Below are positions 26,266 through 34,849 of a stretch of DNA of 56,046 nucleotides, one piece after another. Positions within the stretch are counted from its first letter, which is position 1. The number at the start of each line of letters is the position of its first letter. The stretch is from assembly GCA_027533395.1 (NCBI GenBank), contig JAPZUF010000030.1, forward strand, positions 1 through 56,046. Reading direction: 5' to 3'. The stretch comes from Cyclobacteriaceae bacterium. GTDB taxonomy: Bacteria > Bacteroidota > Bacteroidia > Cytophagales > Cyclobacteriaceae. A program made the translations under genes and the position numbers. The notes under the pieces were generated by a model, which searched no databases, was not told the DNA's origin, and was given only the letters and a program-made list of their open reading frames with translations.

Positions 26266-26820
26266 TTACCCTCCTACTTTAGTTGGTTCAGCGATGGATA
26301 TCTGCATAGGTATGCCTTCACGAGATTTATTGTATTCAGCTTTACGCTCAGGATCGGAGGCAATGTCTCTCCATTGATCCACTGTAACGCCTAGCTTTTC
26401 CGCATAAATCTCATAGTATGCACGCTGTGCAGCATCCAAAACTTCAATAAACTTTTTGTGCGTTGTTCCTCTATCTGCCTTGAAAGAAACGATTGCTTTT
26501 TCAGGGTTATCCGATGACTCTGGGTCTACGCCATTGTTTTGAACAAAGGCCTTAATCTTATCAGATAATTCCCTCATGCTACCAGTATAAGGCTCACCCT
26601 CTACTAACAATGCATCAAAAGAGTTAATCTGAATTTTGAATAAGTTACGTTCCTGAATTTTAACATCCTGATCGGGCGGCATTGCTTCCGGTGGAGGAGG
26701 TAACAACAAAGTTAATCCCTTATCATTCGCCACTGTTGTGGTAACCAAGAAGAAGGTTAACAACAAGAACGCGATGTCTGCCATGGAGGCATTTGGGATA
26801 TCGGGTGTGGCTCTTGGCAT
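26266..26820 (-). CDS. exbD: ExbD/TolR-type energy transducer (first copy)
   Basis: A 184-residue ExbD/TolR protein with the membrane helix at about 12-32 (MADIAFLLLTFFLVTTTV, Asp at 15) followed by a longer periplasmic domain than its neighbour copy. The PPPPEAMPPD stretch after the helix is typical of Bacteroidota ExbD. Its ATG overlaps by one base the stop codon of the small membrane protein before it, so translation is probably coupled. Confidence 0.9.
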   Translation of the reverse strand: MPRATPDIPNASMADIAFLLLTFFLVTTTVANDKGLTLLLPPPPEAMPPDQDVKIQERNLFKIQINSFDALLVEGEPYTGSMRELSDKIKAFVQNNGVDPESSDNPEKAIVSFKADRGTTHKKFIEVLDAAQRAYYEIYAEKLGVTVDQWRDIASDPERKAEYNKSREGIPMQISIAEPTKVGG

Positions 26821-27137
26821 TATTTTAAGGCTTTAGATATTTCAGAATAAATAATTCCGACAAAGGCTATTGCCATGCTTAAATATAACATGGTTAAACC
26901 TGCGCCAATCAGTTTGGATGATGATTCAGTAATTCCTTTGGCTGCTTGCTCTGGGCTAACAGCAGAACCAGTTAATAGGTAAGAAATTATAAACAATCCA
27001 ACCAAAGCACCAACTCCAATTAATGACTTTTTAAAGGTCCCTGGAGATTTGCTTGCATTAAAAATTGCGAAACCTACCGCACCTAGCAAGGCAGCGAAGA
27101 AAAATAAGTAGGCTGTATATAAACCAAAATCAATCAT
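26820..27137 (-). CDS. Small three-helix membrane protein of the Exb cluster
   Basis: A 105-residue protein with three membrane helices (about 6-26, 38-58, 80-98) and little else. No known domain recognised. Bacteroidota Exb clusters often hold such a gene between exbB and exbD, so it may belong to the complex. It lies 3 bases after exbB and overlaps the next gene by one base. Confidence 0.75.
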   Translation of the reverse strand: MIDFGLYTAYLFFFAALLGAVGFAIFNASKSPGTFKKSLIGVGALVGLFIISYLLTGSAVSPEQAAKGITESSSKLIGAGLTMLYLSMAIAFVGIIYSEISKALK

Positions 27138-27140
27138 AAT

Positions 27141-27938
27141 TTATTTTGATAATAGTTTGTGCTTCACTAAAATATCTACCATTGAAATAGAAGCGTCTTC
27201 CATGTTGTTGGTTAGTGAATCAATTTTAGATACTAGGTAATTGTACAGTACCTGTAATATCATACCTACCACAAGACCACCAACTGTAGTTATCAAAGCT
27301 GTTTTCATACCATTGGCAACAATCTGAGGAGAAATATCTCCAGCAGCTTCGATATCCGCAAATGCCTGCACCATCCCTACAACTGTTCCGAAGAAACCTA
27401 ACATAGGGCCAAGAGCGATAAACAATGAAATCCAAATTAAACCTCTTTCAAGGCGACCCATTTCAACACCACCGTAAGAAACGATTGACTTTTCAACCAT
27501 GTCAACACCTTCGTGGTAACGCATTAAACCTTGAGTGAAGATAGACGCTACTGGTCCTCTAGTGCTTTTTGTAACTTTTAAAGCTTCATCAACACCACCT
27601 TTACTTAAGGCTGCTTCTATGCTTTCTAATAATTTTTTAGTATTAGTTGTGGCTAAGTTCAATGTGATGATTCTTTCAATTGATATGGCAAGACCTAAGA
27701 TAAGGCATATCAAAATTGGCCACATGTAAGTTGTTCCACCAGCAATAAACTGATCTTTCAATACTTCATGAAAAGATTCTTCATCCACTGTCGTGTCTTC
27801 AGTGGCAGCTACCTCTGGTGTTGCCTCAACGGCTTCAGTTGCGGCAGAATCTGTTGAAGCAGGTGTTTCTTGTGCGAAAGAAATAGTAGAAGAGAAAAGA
27901 ACCCCTACCAAAGCGAAAATCGCAAGTTGTTTTTTCAT
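27141..27938 (-). CDS. exbB: MotA/TolQ/ExbB proton channel protein
   Basis: A 265-residue ExbB/TolQ family protein. A signal peptide-like start (to about 23, ending SFAQ) is followed by an Ala/Glu/Thr-rich stretch (24-52), then the three-helix ExbB core (about 70-90, 165-190, 205-230). The GPMLGFFGTVVGMVQAF motif is the family signature. It forms the proton channel with the two ExbD proteins downstream. No tonB gene lies in the cluster. First gene of the unit. Confidence 0.92.
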   Translation of the reverse strand: MKKQLAIFALVGVLFSSTISFAQETPASTDSAATEAVEATPEVAATEDTTVDEESFHEVLKDQFIAGGTTYMWPILICLILGLAISIERIITLNLATTNTKKLLESIEAALSKGGVDEALKVTKSTRGPVASIFTQGLMRYHEGVDMVEKSIVSYGGVEMGRLERGLIWISLFIALGPMLGFFGTVVGMVQAFADIEAAGDISPQIVANGMKTALITTVGGLVVGMILQVLYNYLVSKIDSLTNNMEDASISMVDILVKHKLLSK

Positions 27939-28174
27939 AGTTAAAGGTTTAAGTAAAGCTTTTTCGTTTTTGAAAGTGCCAAAATTAAAGGTTTTGTTGA
28001 TTACTCAACAATTTTCGGCATTTTTTTCTGCGAAAGGTTCACTTTACCAAATCTGTTACCCTAATTCGGACAATAGAGGAAAGTCACAATGGCTTGCAAT
28101 ATTTAATTTTTGAAGGTTTTGCGGCTATTGCCTTGTTTGGGCGGATATTATTTAATTCTTTTGCAACCCTTTGA

Positions 28175-28261
28175 GGAGAGGTGTCCGAGTGGTTGAAGGA
28201 GCACGCCTGGAAAGTGTGTATACCTGAAAGGGTATCGCGGGTTCGAATCCCGCTCTCTCCG
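28175..28261 (+). tRNA. tRNA-Ser (anticodon GGA)
   Basis: An 87-base cloverleaf: acceptor GGAGAGG with TCTCTCC (one wobble), D arm, anticodon loop CTGGAAA giving GGA, a long variable arm (TACC-TGAAA-GGTA) as in class II tRNAs, and a T arm GCGGG-TTCGAAT-CCCGC. CCA is not encoded. A box TTCTTTTG at 28156-28163 is one base off the -7 consensus and may be its promoter. The convergent asparaginase gene ends 5 bases downstream. Confidence 0.95.
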
Positions 28262-28266
28262 CATTA

Positions 28267-29328
28267 TCAAATTGTTAATTCTCCTGCAAAATTTTCTATT
28301 ACTTTAGTCCTCACGACTTCTTGTGGAAAATTCCCAAGTAAAAACATCAACTTGGTAACAGCTGCTTCGGTAGTTAAATCCAATCCTCCAATCACACCTA
28401 TTTCGTCCAAGGTCTTGCTGGTTTCATATTTTCCTTGCGTAACGCGCCCGCCTTGGCATTGTGAAATATTCAGAACGATAATTCCTTTTTTGACAGCTTC
28501 AGCAAGAATAGTTAGTAAATAAGTATCTGTTGGCGCATTGCCTGAACCATACGTTTCGATAATCAAGGCTTTCAATCCTTCTGTCCTTATAACAGCATGT
28601 AGGTAAGCGTTAGATATACCAGGATATAATTTGATAAGCGCGATAGATGAATCAAACTTTTTTCTAACTGATAAAGACTTTTCAGTATTAACAGAGAGTA
28701 TAGCACTTCTATTAAAATCAATTTTAACACCAGCCTTAGCCAAAGCAGGATAATTGCCGGAGTCAAAAGCATCAAATTGCATGCTCTCTACTTTTTTGGA
28801 CCGGTTGCCTCGTAGTAATTCATAATCAAAAAAGATGGCTACTTCGGGTACAATGGGCTTACCATTTTCTTTGGCTGCCGCTATCTCTATGGCTGTGATT
28901 AAATTTTCACGAGCATCCGATCGGGGTTCGCTTATAGGTAATTGTGCGCCCGTTAAAATTACTGGCTTGCTTAAGCCTTCTAACATAAAACTTAAGGCTG
29001 AGGCCGAGAATGCCATCGTATCCGTTCCATGAAGAATAACAAAACCATCAAAGTCTTGGTAATTGGATTCTATTAACGCAGCCATCAATTGCCAATGTTC
29101 GGGATTGATATTGGCGGAGTCAATGGGTTTTTCAAATTCAATGACATCAATGTTTAAAGACAGATTTTTAATGGTGGGTAAATGATCGACCATGTTAGAA
29201 AAATCGAATGGAACTAAACTACCAACTGTATTGCGCATCATACCGAAAGTACCTCCGGTATATATTAACAAAACATTACCTTTGGCTTGTTGATGATGGA
29301 TAAGCTTTGTTCTTTTTAACTGTGTCAT
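28267..29328 (-). CDS. ansA: L-asparaginase (type I, cytoplasmic)
   Basis: A 353-residue asparaginase that hydrolyses asparagine to aspartate and ammonia. The first catalytic Thr is in YTGGTFGMM (about residue 24) and the second in HGTDTMAFSAS (Thr about 100, with Asp). Later ETYGSGNAPTD and ISQCQGGRV match type I enzymes; no signal peptide, so cytoplasmic. Last gene of a five-gene minus-strand operon; it starts 1 base after the tatD stop. Confidence 0.93.
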   Translation of the reverse strand: MTQLKRTKLIHHQQAKGNVLLIYTGGTFGMMRNTVGSLVPFDFSNMVDHLPTIKNLSLNIDVIEFEKPIDSANINPEHWQLMAALIESNYQDFDGFVILHGTDTMAFSASALSFMLEGLSKPVILTGAQLPISEPRSDARENLITAIEIAAAKENGKPIVPEVAIFFDYELLRGNRSKKVESMQFDAFDSGNYPALAKAGVKIDFNRSAILSVNTEKSLSVRKKFDSSIALIKLYPGISNAYLHAVIRTEGLKALIIETYGSGNAPTDTYLLTILAEAVKKGIIVLNISQCQGGRVTQGKYETSKTLDEIGVIGGLDLTTEAAVTKLMFLLGNFPQEVVRTKVIENFAGELTI

Positions 29329-29329
29329 A

Positions 29330-30091
29330 TCAGAGATTAAAAATTCTTTTTGCGTTTTCGGTTGTAATGGTATCTACTTCTTCCTCCGAAACTTGTTTTA
29401 CTTCCGATAATTTCTTTTTGATATGGGAAAGATAAGCAGGTTCATTTCTTTTTCCTCTGTATGGAACAGGTGCGAGGTAAGGACTATCTGTTTCTAGAAC
29501 AATATTTTTTAAATCAATGTGGTTTAGTAATTCATCAAGACCTGATTTTTTAAAGGTAACTACACCGCCAATACCTAAAGCGAAACCTAGATCGATTACT
29601 TCTTTTGCTTCTTCCAATGTTCCGGAAAAACAATGGAACACGCCAACAGGATGTTGACCTTTTAATGCTTTGATCATATCAATTGCTTCTTTTGTGCTTT
29701 CTCTTGAATGGATAGAAACCGGAAGTTTTAACTCATAAGCCCAATTAAGTTGCATAGTAAATGCTAGTTGCTGTTGTATCCAGTAAGTTTTATCCCAATA
29801 CAAATCGGTACCTATTTCACCCACGGCAATAAATGGATGTTGCTGCAATGTTCTTTCTATGATGGCTAATTGTTCCTCCACGTTTTCTTTCACATAGCAA
29901 GGATGTAAACCCATCATAGGTTTACAAATTTTTGGATAATTTTCCGATAATTTATTTACAGCATCAATAGAAGTTACATCAATATTAGGTAATAGGATTT
30001 GTGTTACACCAACAGATAAGGCAGACTGAATAACTGATTCAATGTCCTTTTCGAACTCTTGTAAATAAATATGCGCGTGGGTGTCAATCAT
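29330..30091 (-). CDS. tatD: TatD family metal-dependent hydrolase
   Basis: A 253-residue amidohydrolase-fold deoxyribonuclease of the TatD family. Metal ligands: His5 and His7 in DTHAHIY, Glu in VGEIGTDLYW, His in SIHSRE, His in VFHCFSG, Asp in ETDSPYLAP. TatD enzymes degrade DNA 3' to 5' and repair oxidised ends. Overlaps the end of the preceding glycosyltransferase gene by 8 bases, so translation is probably coupled. Confidence 0.93.
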   Translation of the reverse strand: MIDTHAHIYLQEFEKDIESVIQSALSVGVTQILLPNIDVTSIDAVNKLSENYPKICKPMMGLHPCYVKENVEEQLAIIERTLQQHPFIAVGEIGTDLYWDKTYWIQQQLAFTMQLNWAYELKLPVSIHSRESTKEAIDMIKALKGQHPVGVFHCFSGTLEEAKEVIDLGFALGIGGVVTFKKSGLDELLNHIDLKNIVLETDSPYLAPVPYRGKRNEPAYLSHIKKKLSEVKQVSEEEVDTITTENAKRIFNL

Positions 30092-31187
30092 GGCCGCGCA
30101 AGTTAGTTAACTTCGTTTGTACTTCTTGCAGCCAGTTATCTATAAAAAATGAAAACTGATTGAAGCTTGAAGAAACCTCTTTAATCAATGGAATCTTATC
30201 ATATTCCTTGAGAATCTGATCCAATCGAAAATCTTTTTGAGTTACAACCAAAGCCTTATATTTTTCTTGTAGTTGTCTTCCTATATATTCTTGTTCTGTT
30301 TGCCCCGGAGTAGGAACAAAAACTACTTTTTTTCCTATTGCTAACATATCCATTACAGATGTGTAACCTGAACGCAAAACAACAAGCGAGGCTTGTTTAA
30401 TTTTTCTTTCCAGTTCAATTTTTTCCATAACATCATGTATTGAAATAGTTGATGGGATGTCATTGATTTGGGTTTTTCGACTTGTGCCTCTGATTAATTC
30501 AAATTGAAAATTATCATACTTCAATTCTTTAATTTGATTAAGGATGATTTTCTCAAATTGCGAACGCGAAGGTTCGGGGCCTGAAAGAAGAAATAAAATT
30601 TGATGATGTTGTTTGCTTATTTCTTCTGGTAAATGAGAGAATCTACTCAGCATACCTATGTACTTTACTTGAAGTAGATTAGTATGACTTAGCTTACAAG
30701 TTATACCATTTGCCAAATCGGGTATCCAAATTTGTTGAAATCTCAATAAATAGTGTTGATGTAGTTGATTAAACCCTCTACCTAAAAAATGAAAGAATGT
30801 TGGAAACTGAATGTTAATTTGATGAGTAATCAAAACACTAGGAATAACGTTATCATATATGCCATAACGATTATCACTGATGATGGCATCAATCTTGTAT
30901 TTCTCACATAATCCTTTTATAATTTTTCTTTCGTTTCTAATCGCGAATAAAAATTTAGGAAGTTGCCACAGCATGCCTAAAAAAAATGGCTTGATTCGGT
31001 AATGTATCTTCCATGTTGGTAATTCAATAAAAGTGAAACCGGGAAATTCTTTTTTCAACAATTCCAATGCTTGTCCATCGCTGGCCAGCATTACTTCATG
31101 TTTTTGCTGAACTAAATATTGAATAATAGGAATACATCGCGTTGCATGACCTAATCCCCAATTTAAAGGTGCAACTAAAACACGCAT
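30084..31187 (-). CDS. MurG-like glycosyltransferase
   Basis: A 367-residue GT-B type glycosyltransferase. The N-terminal LNWGLGHATRCIPII resembles the glycine loop of MurG-type (GT28) enzymes, and the C-terminal VLRSGYTSVMDMLAIGKKVVFVP, then TPGQTEQEY, form the UDP-sugar site. It transfers a sugar in the cytoplasm, probably to an envelope lipid; the true MurG would sit in the division cluster, so this is a paralogue of unknown acceptor. In the operon it lies 1 base after the deacetylase stop. Confidence 0.85.
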   Translation of the reverse strand: MRVLVAPLNWGLGHATRCIPIIQYLVQQKHEVMLASDGQALELLKKEFPGFTFIELPTWKIHYRIKPFFLGMLWQLPKFLFAIRNERKIIKGLCEKYKIDAIISDNRYGIYDNVIPSVLITHQINIQFPTFFHFLGRGFNQLHQHYLLRFQQIWIPDLANGITCKLSHTNLLQVKYIGMLSRFSHLPEEISKQHHQILFLLSGPEPSRSQFEKIILNQIKELKYDNFQFELIRGTSRKTQINDIPSTISIHDVMEKIELERKIKQASLVVLRSGYTSVMDMLAIGKKVVFVPTPGQTEQEYIGRQLQEKYKALVVTQKDFRLDQILKEYDKIPLIKEVSSSFNQFSFFIDNWLQEVQTKLTNLRGHD

Positions 31188-31188
31188 G

Positions 31189-31818
31189 TTATAACTTTTT
31201 AAAGGTGTAGCCCTGTTTTAAAGCAAACTCGATTAAACGAGGCAAAACATATTTTAGATTTCTTTCTGCTTTAAGGCTATCATGCATCACAATAATAGAA
31301 CCTGGGCGCAAAGCTTTTTTGCTGCCTTGTAAACATTTCTCTTTACTAATGTTATGATTATAATCTTGTGTTAGCACATCCCACATGATTATTTTCTTTA
31401 ACTCAATCTTTTTGCGTTGTTCCTTTGTGATTCTGCCATAAGGTGGTCTGAATAATTCACAGTGCAATGATGTAATAGTTTGTTGCATGATGGAATCACA
31501 CATGGCAATTTCATTCAAATATTTTTCCGTTTGTGTTTGCCAACCTTTTACGTGATGGAATGTGTGATTACCCACAGTATGTTTATTGTTGATGATCTCT
31601 CTAAAAACATCAGGATACTTACGTACATTATCACCAATTACAAAAAAAGTTGCTGATACATTAAATTGCTTAAGCTGTGTTAATACCCATTCAGTTATTT
31701 CAGGAATAGGACCATCATCGAAAGTTAGGTAAAGATTTTTCTCAGTTGCATTCATTCTCCAGATTAAGTCCGGATAAAGTTTGGGTAGAAAAAACGGTGT
31801 ACGAAATGGAAGTATCAT
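31189..31818 (-). CDS. Polysaccharide deacetylase family protein
   Basis: A 209-residue NodB-fold carbohydrate esterase (CE4). The first motif YLTFDDGP gives Asp-Asp, and the metal pair is in GNHTFHH; RPPYGR and MHDS are the later motifs. It removes N-acetyl groups from a glycan such as peptidoglycan. A hydrophobic start (MILPFRTPFFLPKLYPD) has no clear signal peptide. It lies between the phosphatase and the glycosyltransferase with 1-base gaps. Confidence 0.9.
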   Translation of the reverse strand: MILPFRTPFFLPKLYPDLIWRMNATEKNLYLTFDDGPIPEITEWVLTQLKQFNVSATFFVIGDNVRKYPDVFREIINNKHTVGNHTFHHVKGWQTQTEKYLNEIAMCDSIMQQTITSLHCELFRPPYGRITKEQRKKIELKKIIMWDVLTQDYNHNISKEKCLQGSKKALRPGSIIVMHDSLKAERNLKYVLPRLIEFALKQGYTFKKL

Positions 31819-31819
31819 T

Positions 31820-33040
31820 TTATCCTACCCTGCAAGACAAAATAGTGATGTCATCGTGATAAGGATTTCTGCCTTTATGTGCATCGAGTGCAACGATGAT
31901 ATCTTGGTGGATAGTGCTTAAATCCTTCACGCGATTAGCTGGGTTAGCAAAATACTGCATCAAACTTTCTTGTCCGAAATCCTTTTCACTTTCATTTACA
32001 GTTTCCGTAAGTCCATCTGTGTAAAGGAAAAGTAAAAAATCATCGAGGTTGGTTAGAAATCCTTCGTTAATAAATGGAAGTTCGGGCACGGCACCCAACA
32101 CCATGCTTCCTTCTTCGAGTAACATAATTTCGCCATCCGCTTTTACTAACAGCGGAGGATTATGACCAGCATTGACATACACCATTGTTTTCAATTGCAG
32201 GTCGTAGATGGCTGCAAAGAAGGTGATGAACTTTTCGCCTTTTGCATTTTCCATTACTTGGAAATTCAAGGCTTCAATAATCTCACGCAAGTTGGGTGTT
32301 TGTCTTAACAAGGTTCTGAGTGATGCCTGAAAATTAGACATCATTAACGCTGCCGGTATTCCTTTACCACTTACATCGGCTACGCAAATCAAAAATTGAT
32401 TTTTATTGATAGGAATGAAATCATAATAATCTCCACCTACCATATCATGTGGTAAGTAACTGGCTTCGAGTTTAAGTCTTTCAGTGTTCGGTAGCTTTTC
32501 GGGAAACAAAAATTGTTGAACATCACTTGCAATTTCCAATTCCTTCCTAAGTGATTCTTGTTCTAACTGTTTACGTGCTAATTTTTTGTTTTCGATGGCA
32601 ACTAAGGTAATGTTGCTGAGTGCTTGAATAAACTTAACACTGTCTTCGTAGGTTGAGTGTTCTGCATCGAAACCTCCAACAAAAACAATGGCCAATACTT
32701 CGGCTCTATGGGCTACCGGAATAGCGCAGTCAAACTCAGCAAACTCAGTGTGAACCAATCCATCTATTCTAGAAACTTGTGTTTCAGTTTGGAAATACTC
32801 CGGCAATCTTTGTTTGATGAAATTATTTTTGGTGCCGTAGTTAACTTTGCAACTCCAACGTTCGTCATACACGTACAAAGCCAATTTTTTAACCTGTAAG
32901 TTAGCGCGAACCGTAAAGTTGAAAATTTTATACAACTCATCCTCCGTCTTATTTGCGTTAATAGCTTGCGTAACTTCAAGCAAAGCATTGAGTTCGAGGT
33001 CTTTTCTTTCTAACTTTTGCCTAATCAGGGTTTCAGTCAT
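31820..33040 (-). CDS. GAF domain and SpoIIE-type protein phosphatase
   Basis: 406 residues: a coiled-coil start, a GAF-like sensor domain (about 20-150), a short coiled coil, then a PP2C-type serine phosphatase of the SpoIIE/RsbU class (about 190-405; GGDYYDFIP, VADVSGKG, FLYTDGLTE). Such enzymes remove phosphate from anti-anti-sigma or similar partner proteins; no partner gene is visible here. First gene of the operon that also holds deacetylase, glycosyltransferase, tatD and ansA genes, all nearly abutting. Confidence 0.9.
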   Translation of the reverse strand: MTETLIRQKLERKDLELNALLEVTQAINANKTEDELYKIFNFTVRANLQVKKLALYVYDERWSCKVNYGTKNNFIKQRLPEYFQTETQVSRIDGLVHTEFAEFDCAIPVAHRAEVLAIVFVGGFDAEHSTYEDSVKFIQALSNITLVAIENKKLARKQLEQESLRKELEIASDVQQFLFPEKLPNTERLKLEASYLPHDMVGGDYYDFIPINKNQFLICVADVSGKGIPAALMMSNFQASLRTLLRQTPNLREIIEALNFQVMENAKGEKFITFFAAIYDLQLKTMVYVNAGHNPPLLVKADGEIMLLEEGSMVLGAVPELPFINEGFLTNLDDFLLFLYTDGLTETVNESEKDFGQESLMQYFANPANRVKDLSTIHQDIIVALDAHKGRNPYHDDITILSCRVG

Positions 33041-33144
33041 AAGGTAAAAATAGTGAAACTTAATTTCTATTCTTAATTATTCTTTCCACTTTTTTGGTCT
33101 AACCAACATTTTAAGAAGCTAATAGGTTGAGTATTAAATGAATT

Positions 33145-34257
33145 TCAAACTTTAATAGGTCTTCCTTTCCAAATAGTTGTTTTTCTGGTTGTCAGTAACA
33201 CAATCCACCAAACTAAAAATGGGTAAAGAAATTGCATACATAAAAAGGCTATGGTATCGAAAGGTTGATTCCATTTCTTTCTTAAGAATGATAGAACAGA
33301 AAACTCTCCTAGCATTTTTATTAACCAAACCACAACAACTGGTAAAATAAAATTGAAATTGAAAAAAGGAATAATGATTGTAATTATCCAAAACAATTGC
33401 AATAAAGCAACACTGATGGCCAAGAACTTGGTTTGCCAGTCGTGATGGTGTTTCCATTTTCCTGCCCATCGAACACGTTGTGTTATCATAGCTTTAAAAT
33501 CTTTGGCAGCTTCTGTTGAAACGTTTGCCTGAGGATGCATGCAAATTCCAACCATTTCTTTATTATTAAATATTTTCCTCAGCAAAAATTCATCATCACC
33601 ACTTGCAACGGATAAGTTATCTGCATAACCTTCCACTTTTTTGAATATTTCTTTTTTAAAGGCAAAGTGAGCTCCACTTAACATGCCCGGTTTTTGGTGT
33701 TTGAGGTTAGCAAAACCACTTGCCAATAACATACTGAACTCAAGCTGTTGACAACGTTGCGCTATACTTTTTCCTGTTAAGTTTACCCAGCCTGCAACAG
33801 CGGCCACATCATTTTTTAAATAAGAAGAAAAAGTTTCGAACCATTTATCGCTTAATCGCACGTCTGCATCTAATGTAGTTACCCAACTTTTAGTGGATTG
33901 ATTAACACCTGTTTCGATAGCTTTTTTCTTACCTTCTCCATTGTTAAGTACGCATTTCCAGTTTTTTAAGCTTTCATCATCGACATGTTGCTGCAGCCAT
34001 TGCTTAACTAATTCACTTCCTTGATCGGTTGAATGATCGTTAATCAAAATTACTTCTTCCGGAATTTTAGTTTGTGAGTGCAAGTCATTTAAAAGTTGTA
34101 TAATATTCTCTGCTTCATTTCTGAATGGAATGAGAACAGAAACTGAAGTTGCTTGATGCCCTGTGACTTCGACATCTTTTTCCTCTTTCATTTGAAAATA
34201 AACCCAAAGCCAGCCCAGTGTATAAAGAATTGCAGGAAAAAGAAGAAGCCAAATCAA
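33145..34257 (-). CDS. Glycosyltransferase family 2, membrane-bound
   Basis: 370 residues: an N-terminal membrane helix (about 2-20), a GT-A domain (about 38-260) with DHSTD, the LDADVRL nucleotide/metal motif and QRVRWAGKW as the Q/RxxRW acceptor motif, then three or so C-terminal helices (about 270-365). It looks like processive or lipid-glycan transferases and faces the cytoplasm. The start is TTG at 34257 (an ATT precedes it in frame, then a stop). Divergent from ruvC with a 19-base gap. Confidence 0.88.
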   Translation of the reverse strand: MIWLLLFPAILYTLGWLWVYFQMKEEKDVEVTGHQATSVSVLIPFRNEAENIIQLLNDLHSQTKIPEEVILINDHSTDQGSELVKQWLQQHVDDESLKNWKCVLNNGEGKKKAIETGVNQSTKSWVTTLDADVRLSDKWFETFSSYLKNDVAAVAGWVNLTGKSIAQRCQQLEFSMLLASGFANLKHQKPGMLSGAHFAFKKEIFKKVEGYADNLSVASGDDEFLLRKIFNNKEMVGICMHPQANVSTEAAKDFKAMITQRVRWAGKWKHHHDWQTKFLAISVALLQLFWIITIIIPFFNFNFILPVVVVWLIKMLGEFSVLSFLRKKWNQPFDTIAFLCMQFLYPFLVWWIVLLTTRKTTIWKGRPIKV

Positions 34258-34276
34258 AATTTTATATGTTTACAGC

Positions 34277-34849
34277 GTGAGTAAGATAGTAAAAGAAAAA
34301 ATAATTCTAGGCTTAGACCCGGGCACGAATGTAATGGGTTATGGTTTAATTTTAACCAAGGGCAACGCCATAGAATTATTACAATTTGGTGTTATTCATT
34401 TATCCCGTTATGAAGGACATGAATTGAAGTTAAAAAAGATATTCGAGCGCGTTACCAGTATAATCCAAGAGTTTAAACCTGATGAAGTTGCTTTAGAAGC
34501 GCCCTTCTTTGGAAAAAATGTGCAGTCGATGCTGAAACTAGGACGCGCGCAAGGTGTGGCCATGTCTGCTGCTTTGGCCAGAGAAATTCCTATCGTTGAG
34601 TATGCTCCTAAAAAAGTAAAACAATCAGTTACCGGAAATGGAAATGCTTCCAAAGAACAGGTTGCCGCGATGTTGATGTCTATTTTTAAGTTTAAAGAAG
34701 CACCCAAACTTTTAGATGCAACAGATGCCTTGGCAGTGGCTTTGTGTCATCATTATCAAAATGGAAAACAGGAAAAAAAAGCAACATCTTGGAATACTTT
34801 TTTACAAGAAAATCCTGATAGAATTAAAACAAAGAAAAAAGCTACATAG
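34277..34849 (+). CDS. ruvC: Holliday junction resolvase RuvC
   Basis: A 190-residue RuvC endonuclease that cuts Holliday junctions. Catalytic acids: Asp14 in LDPGTNVMGYG, Glu in VALEAPFF, and the Asp pair in LDATDALAVALCHH. Lys-rich C-terminal tail. GTG start at 34277; no ATG lies upstream of the essential Asp14 in frame. Its end overlaps the convergent unknown gene by 8 bases. Confidence 0.95.
   Translation: MSKIVKEKIILGLDPGTNVMGYGLILTKGNAIELLQFGVIHLSRYEGHELKLKKIFERVTSIIQEFKPDEVALEAPFFGKNVQSMLKLGRAQGVAMSAALAREIPIVEYAPKKVKQSVTGNGNASKEQVAAMLMSIFKFKEAPKLLDATDALAVALCHHYQNGKQEKKATSWNTFLQENPDRIKTKKKAT

Noticed and set aside
28181-28522. 113-residue frame on the plus strand starting in tRNA-Ser
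   Set aside because: It begins inside the tRNA gene and then runs antisense to the asparaginase gene; not a real protein.
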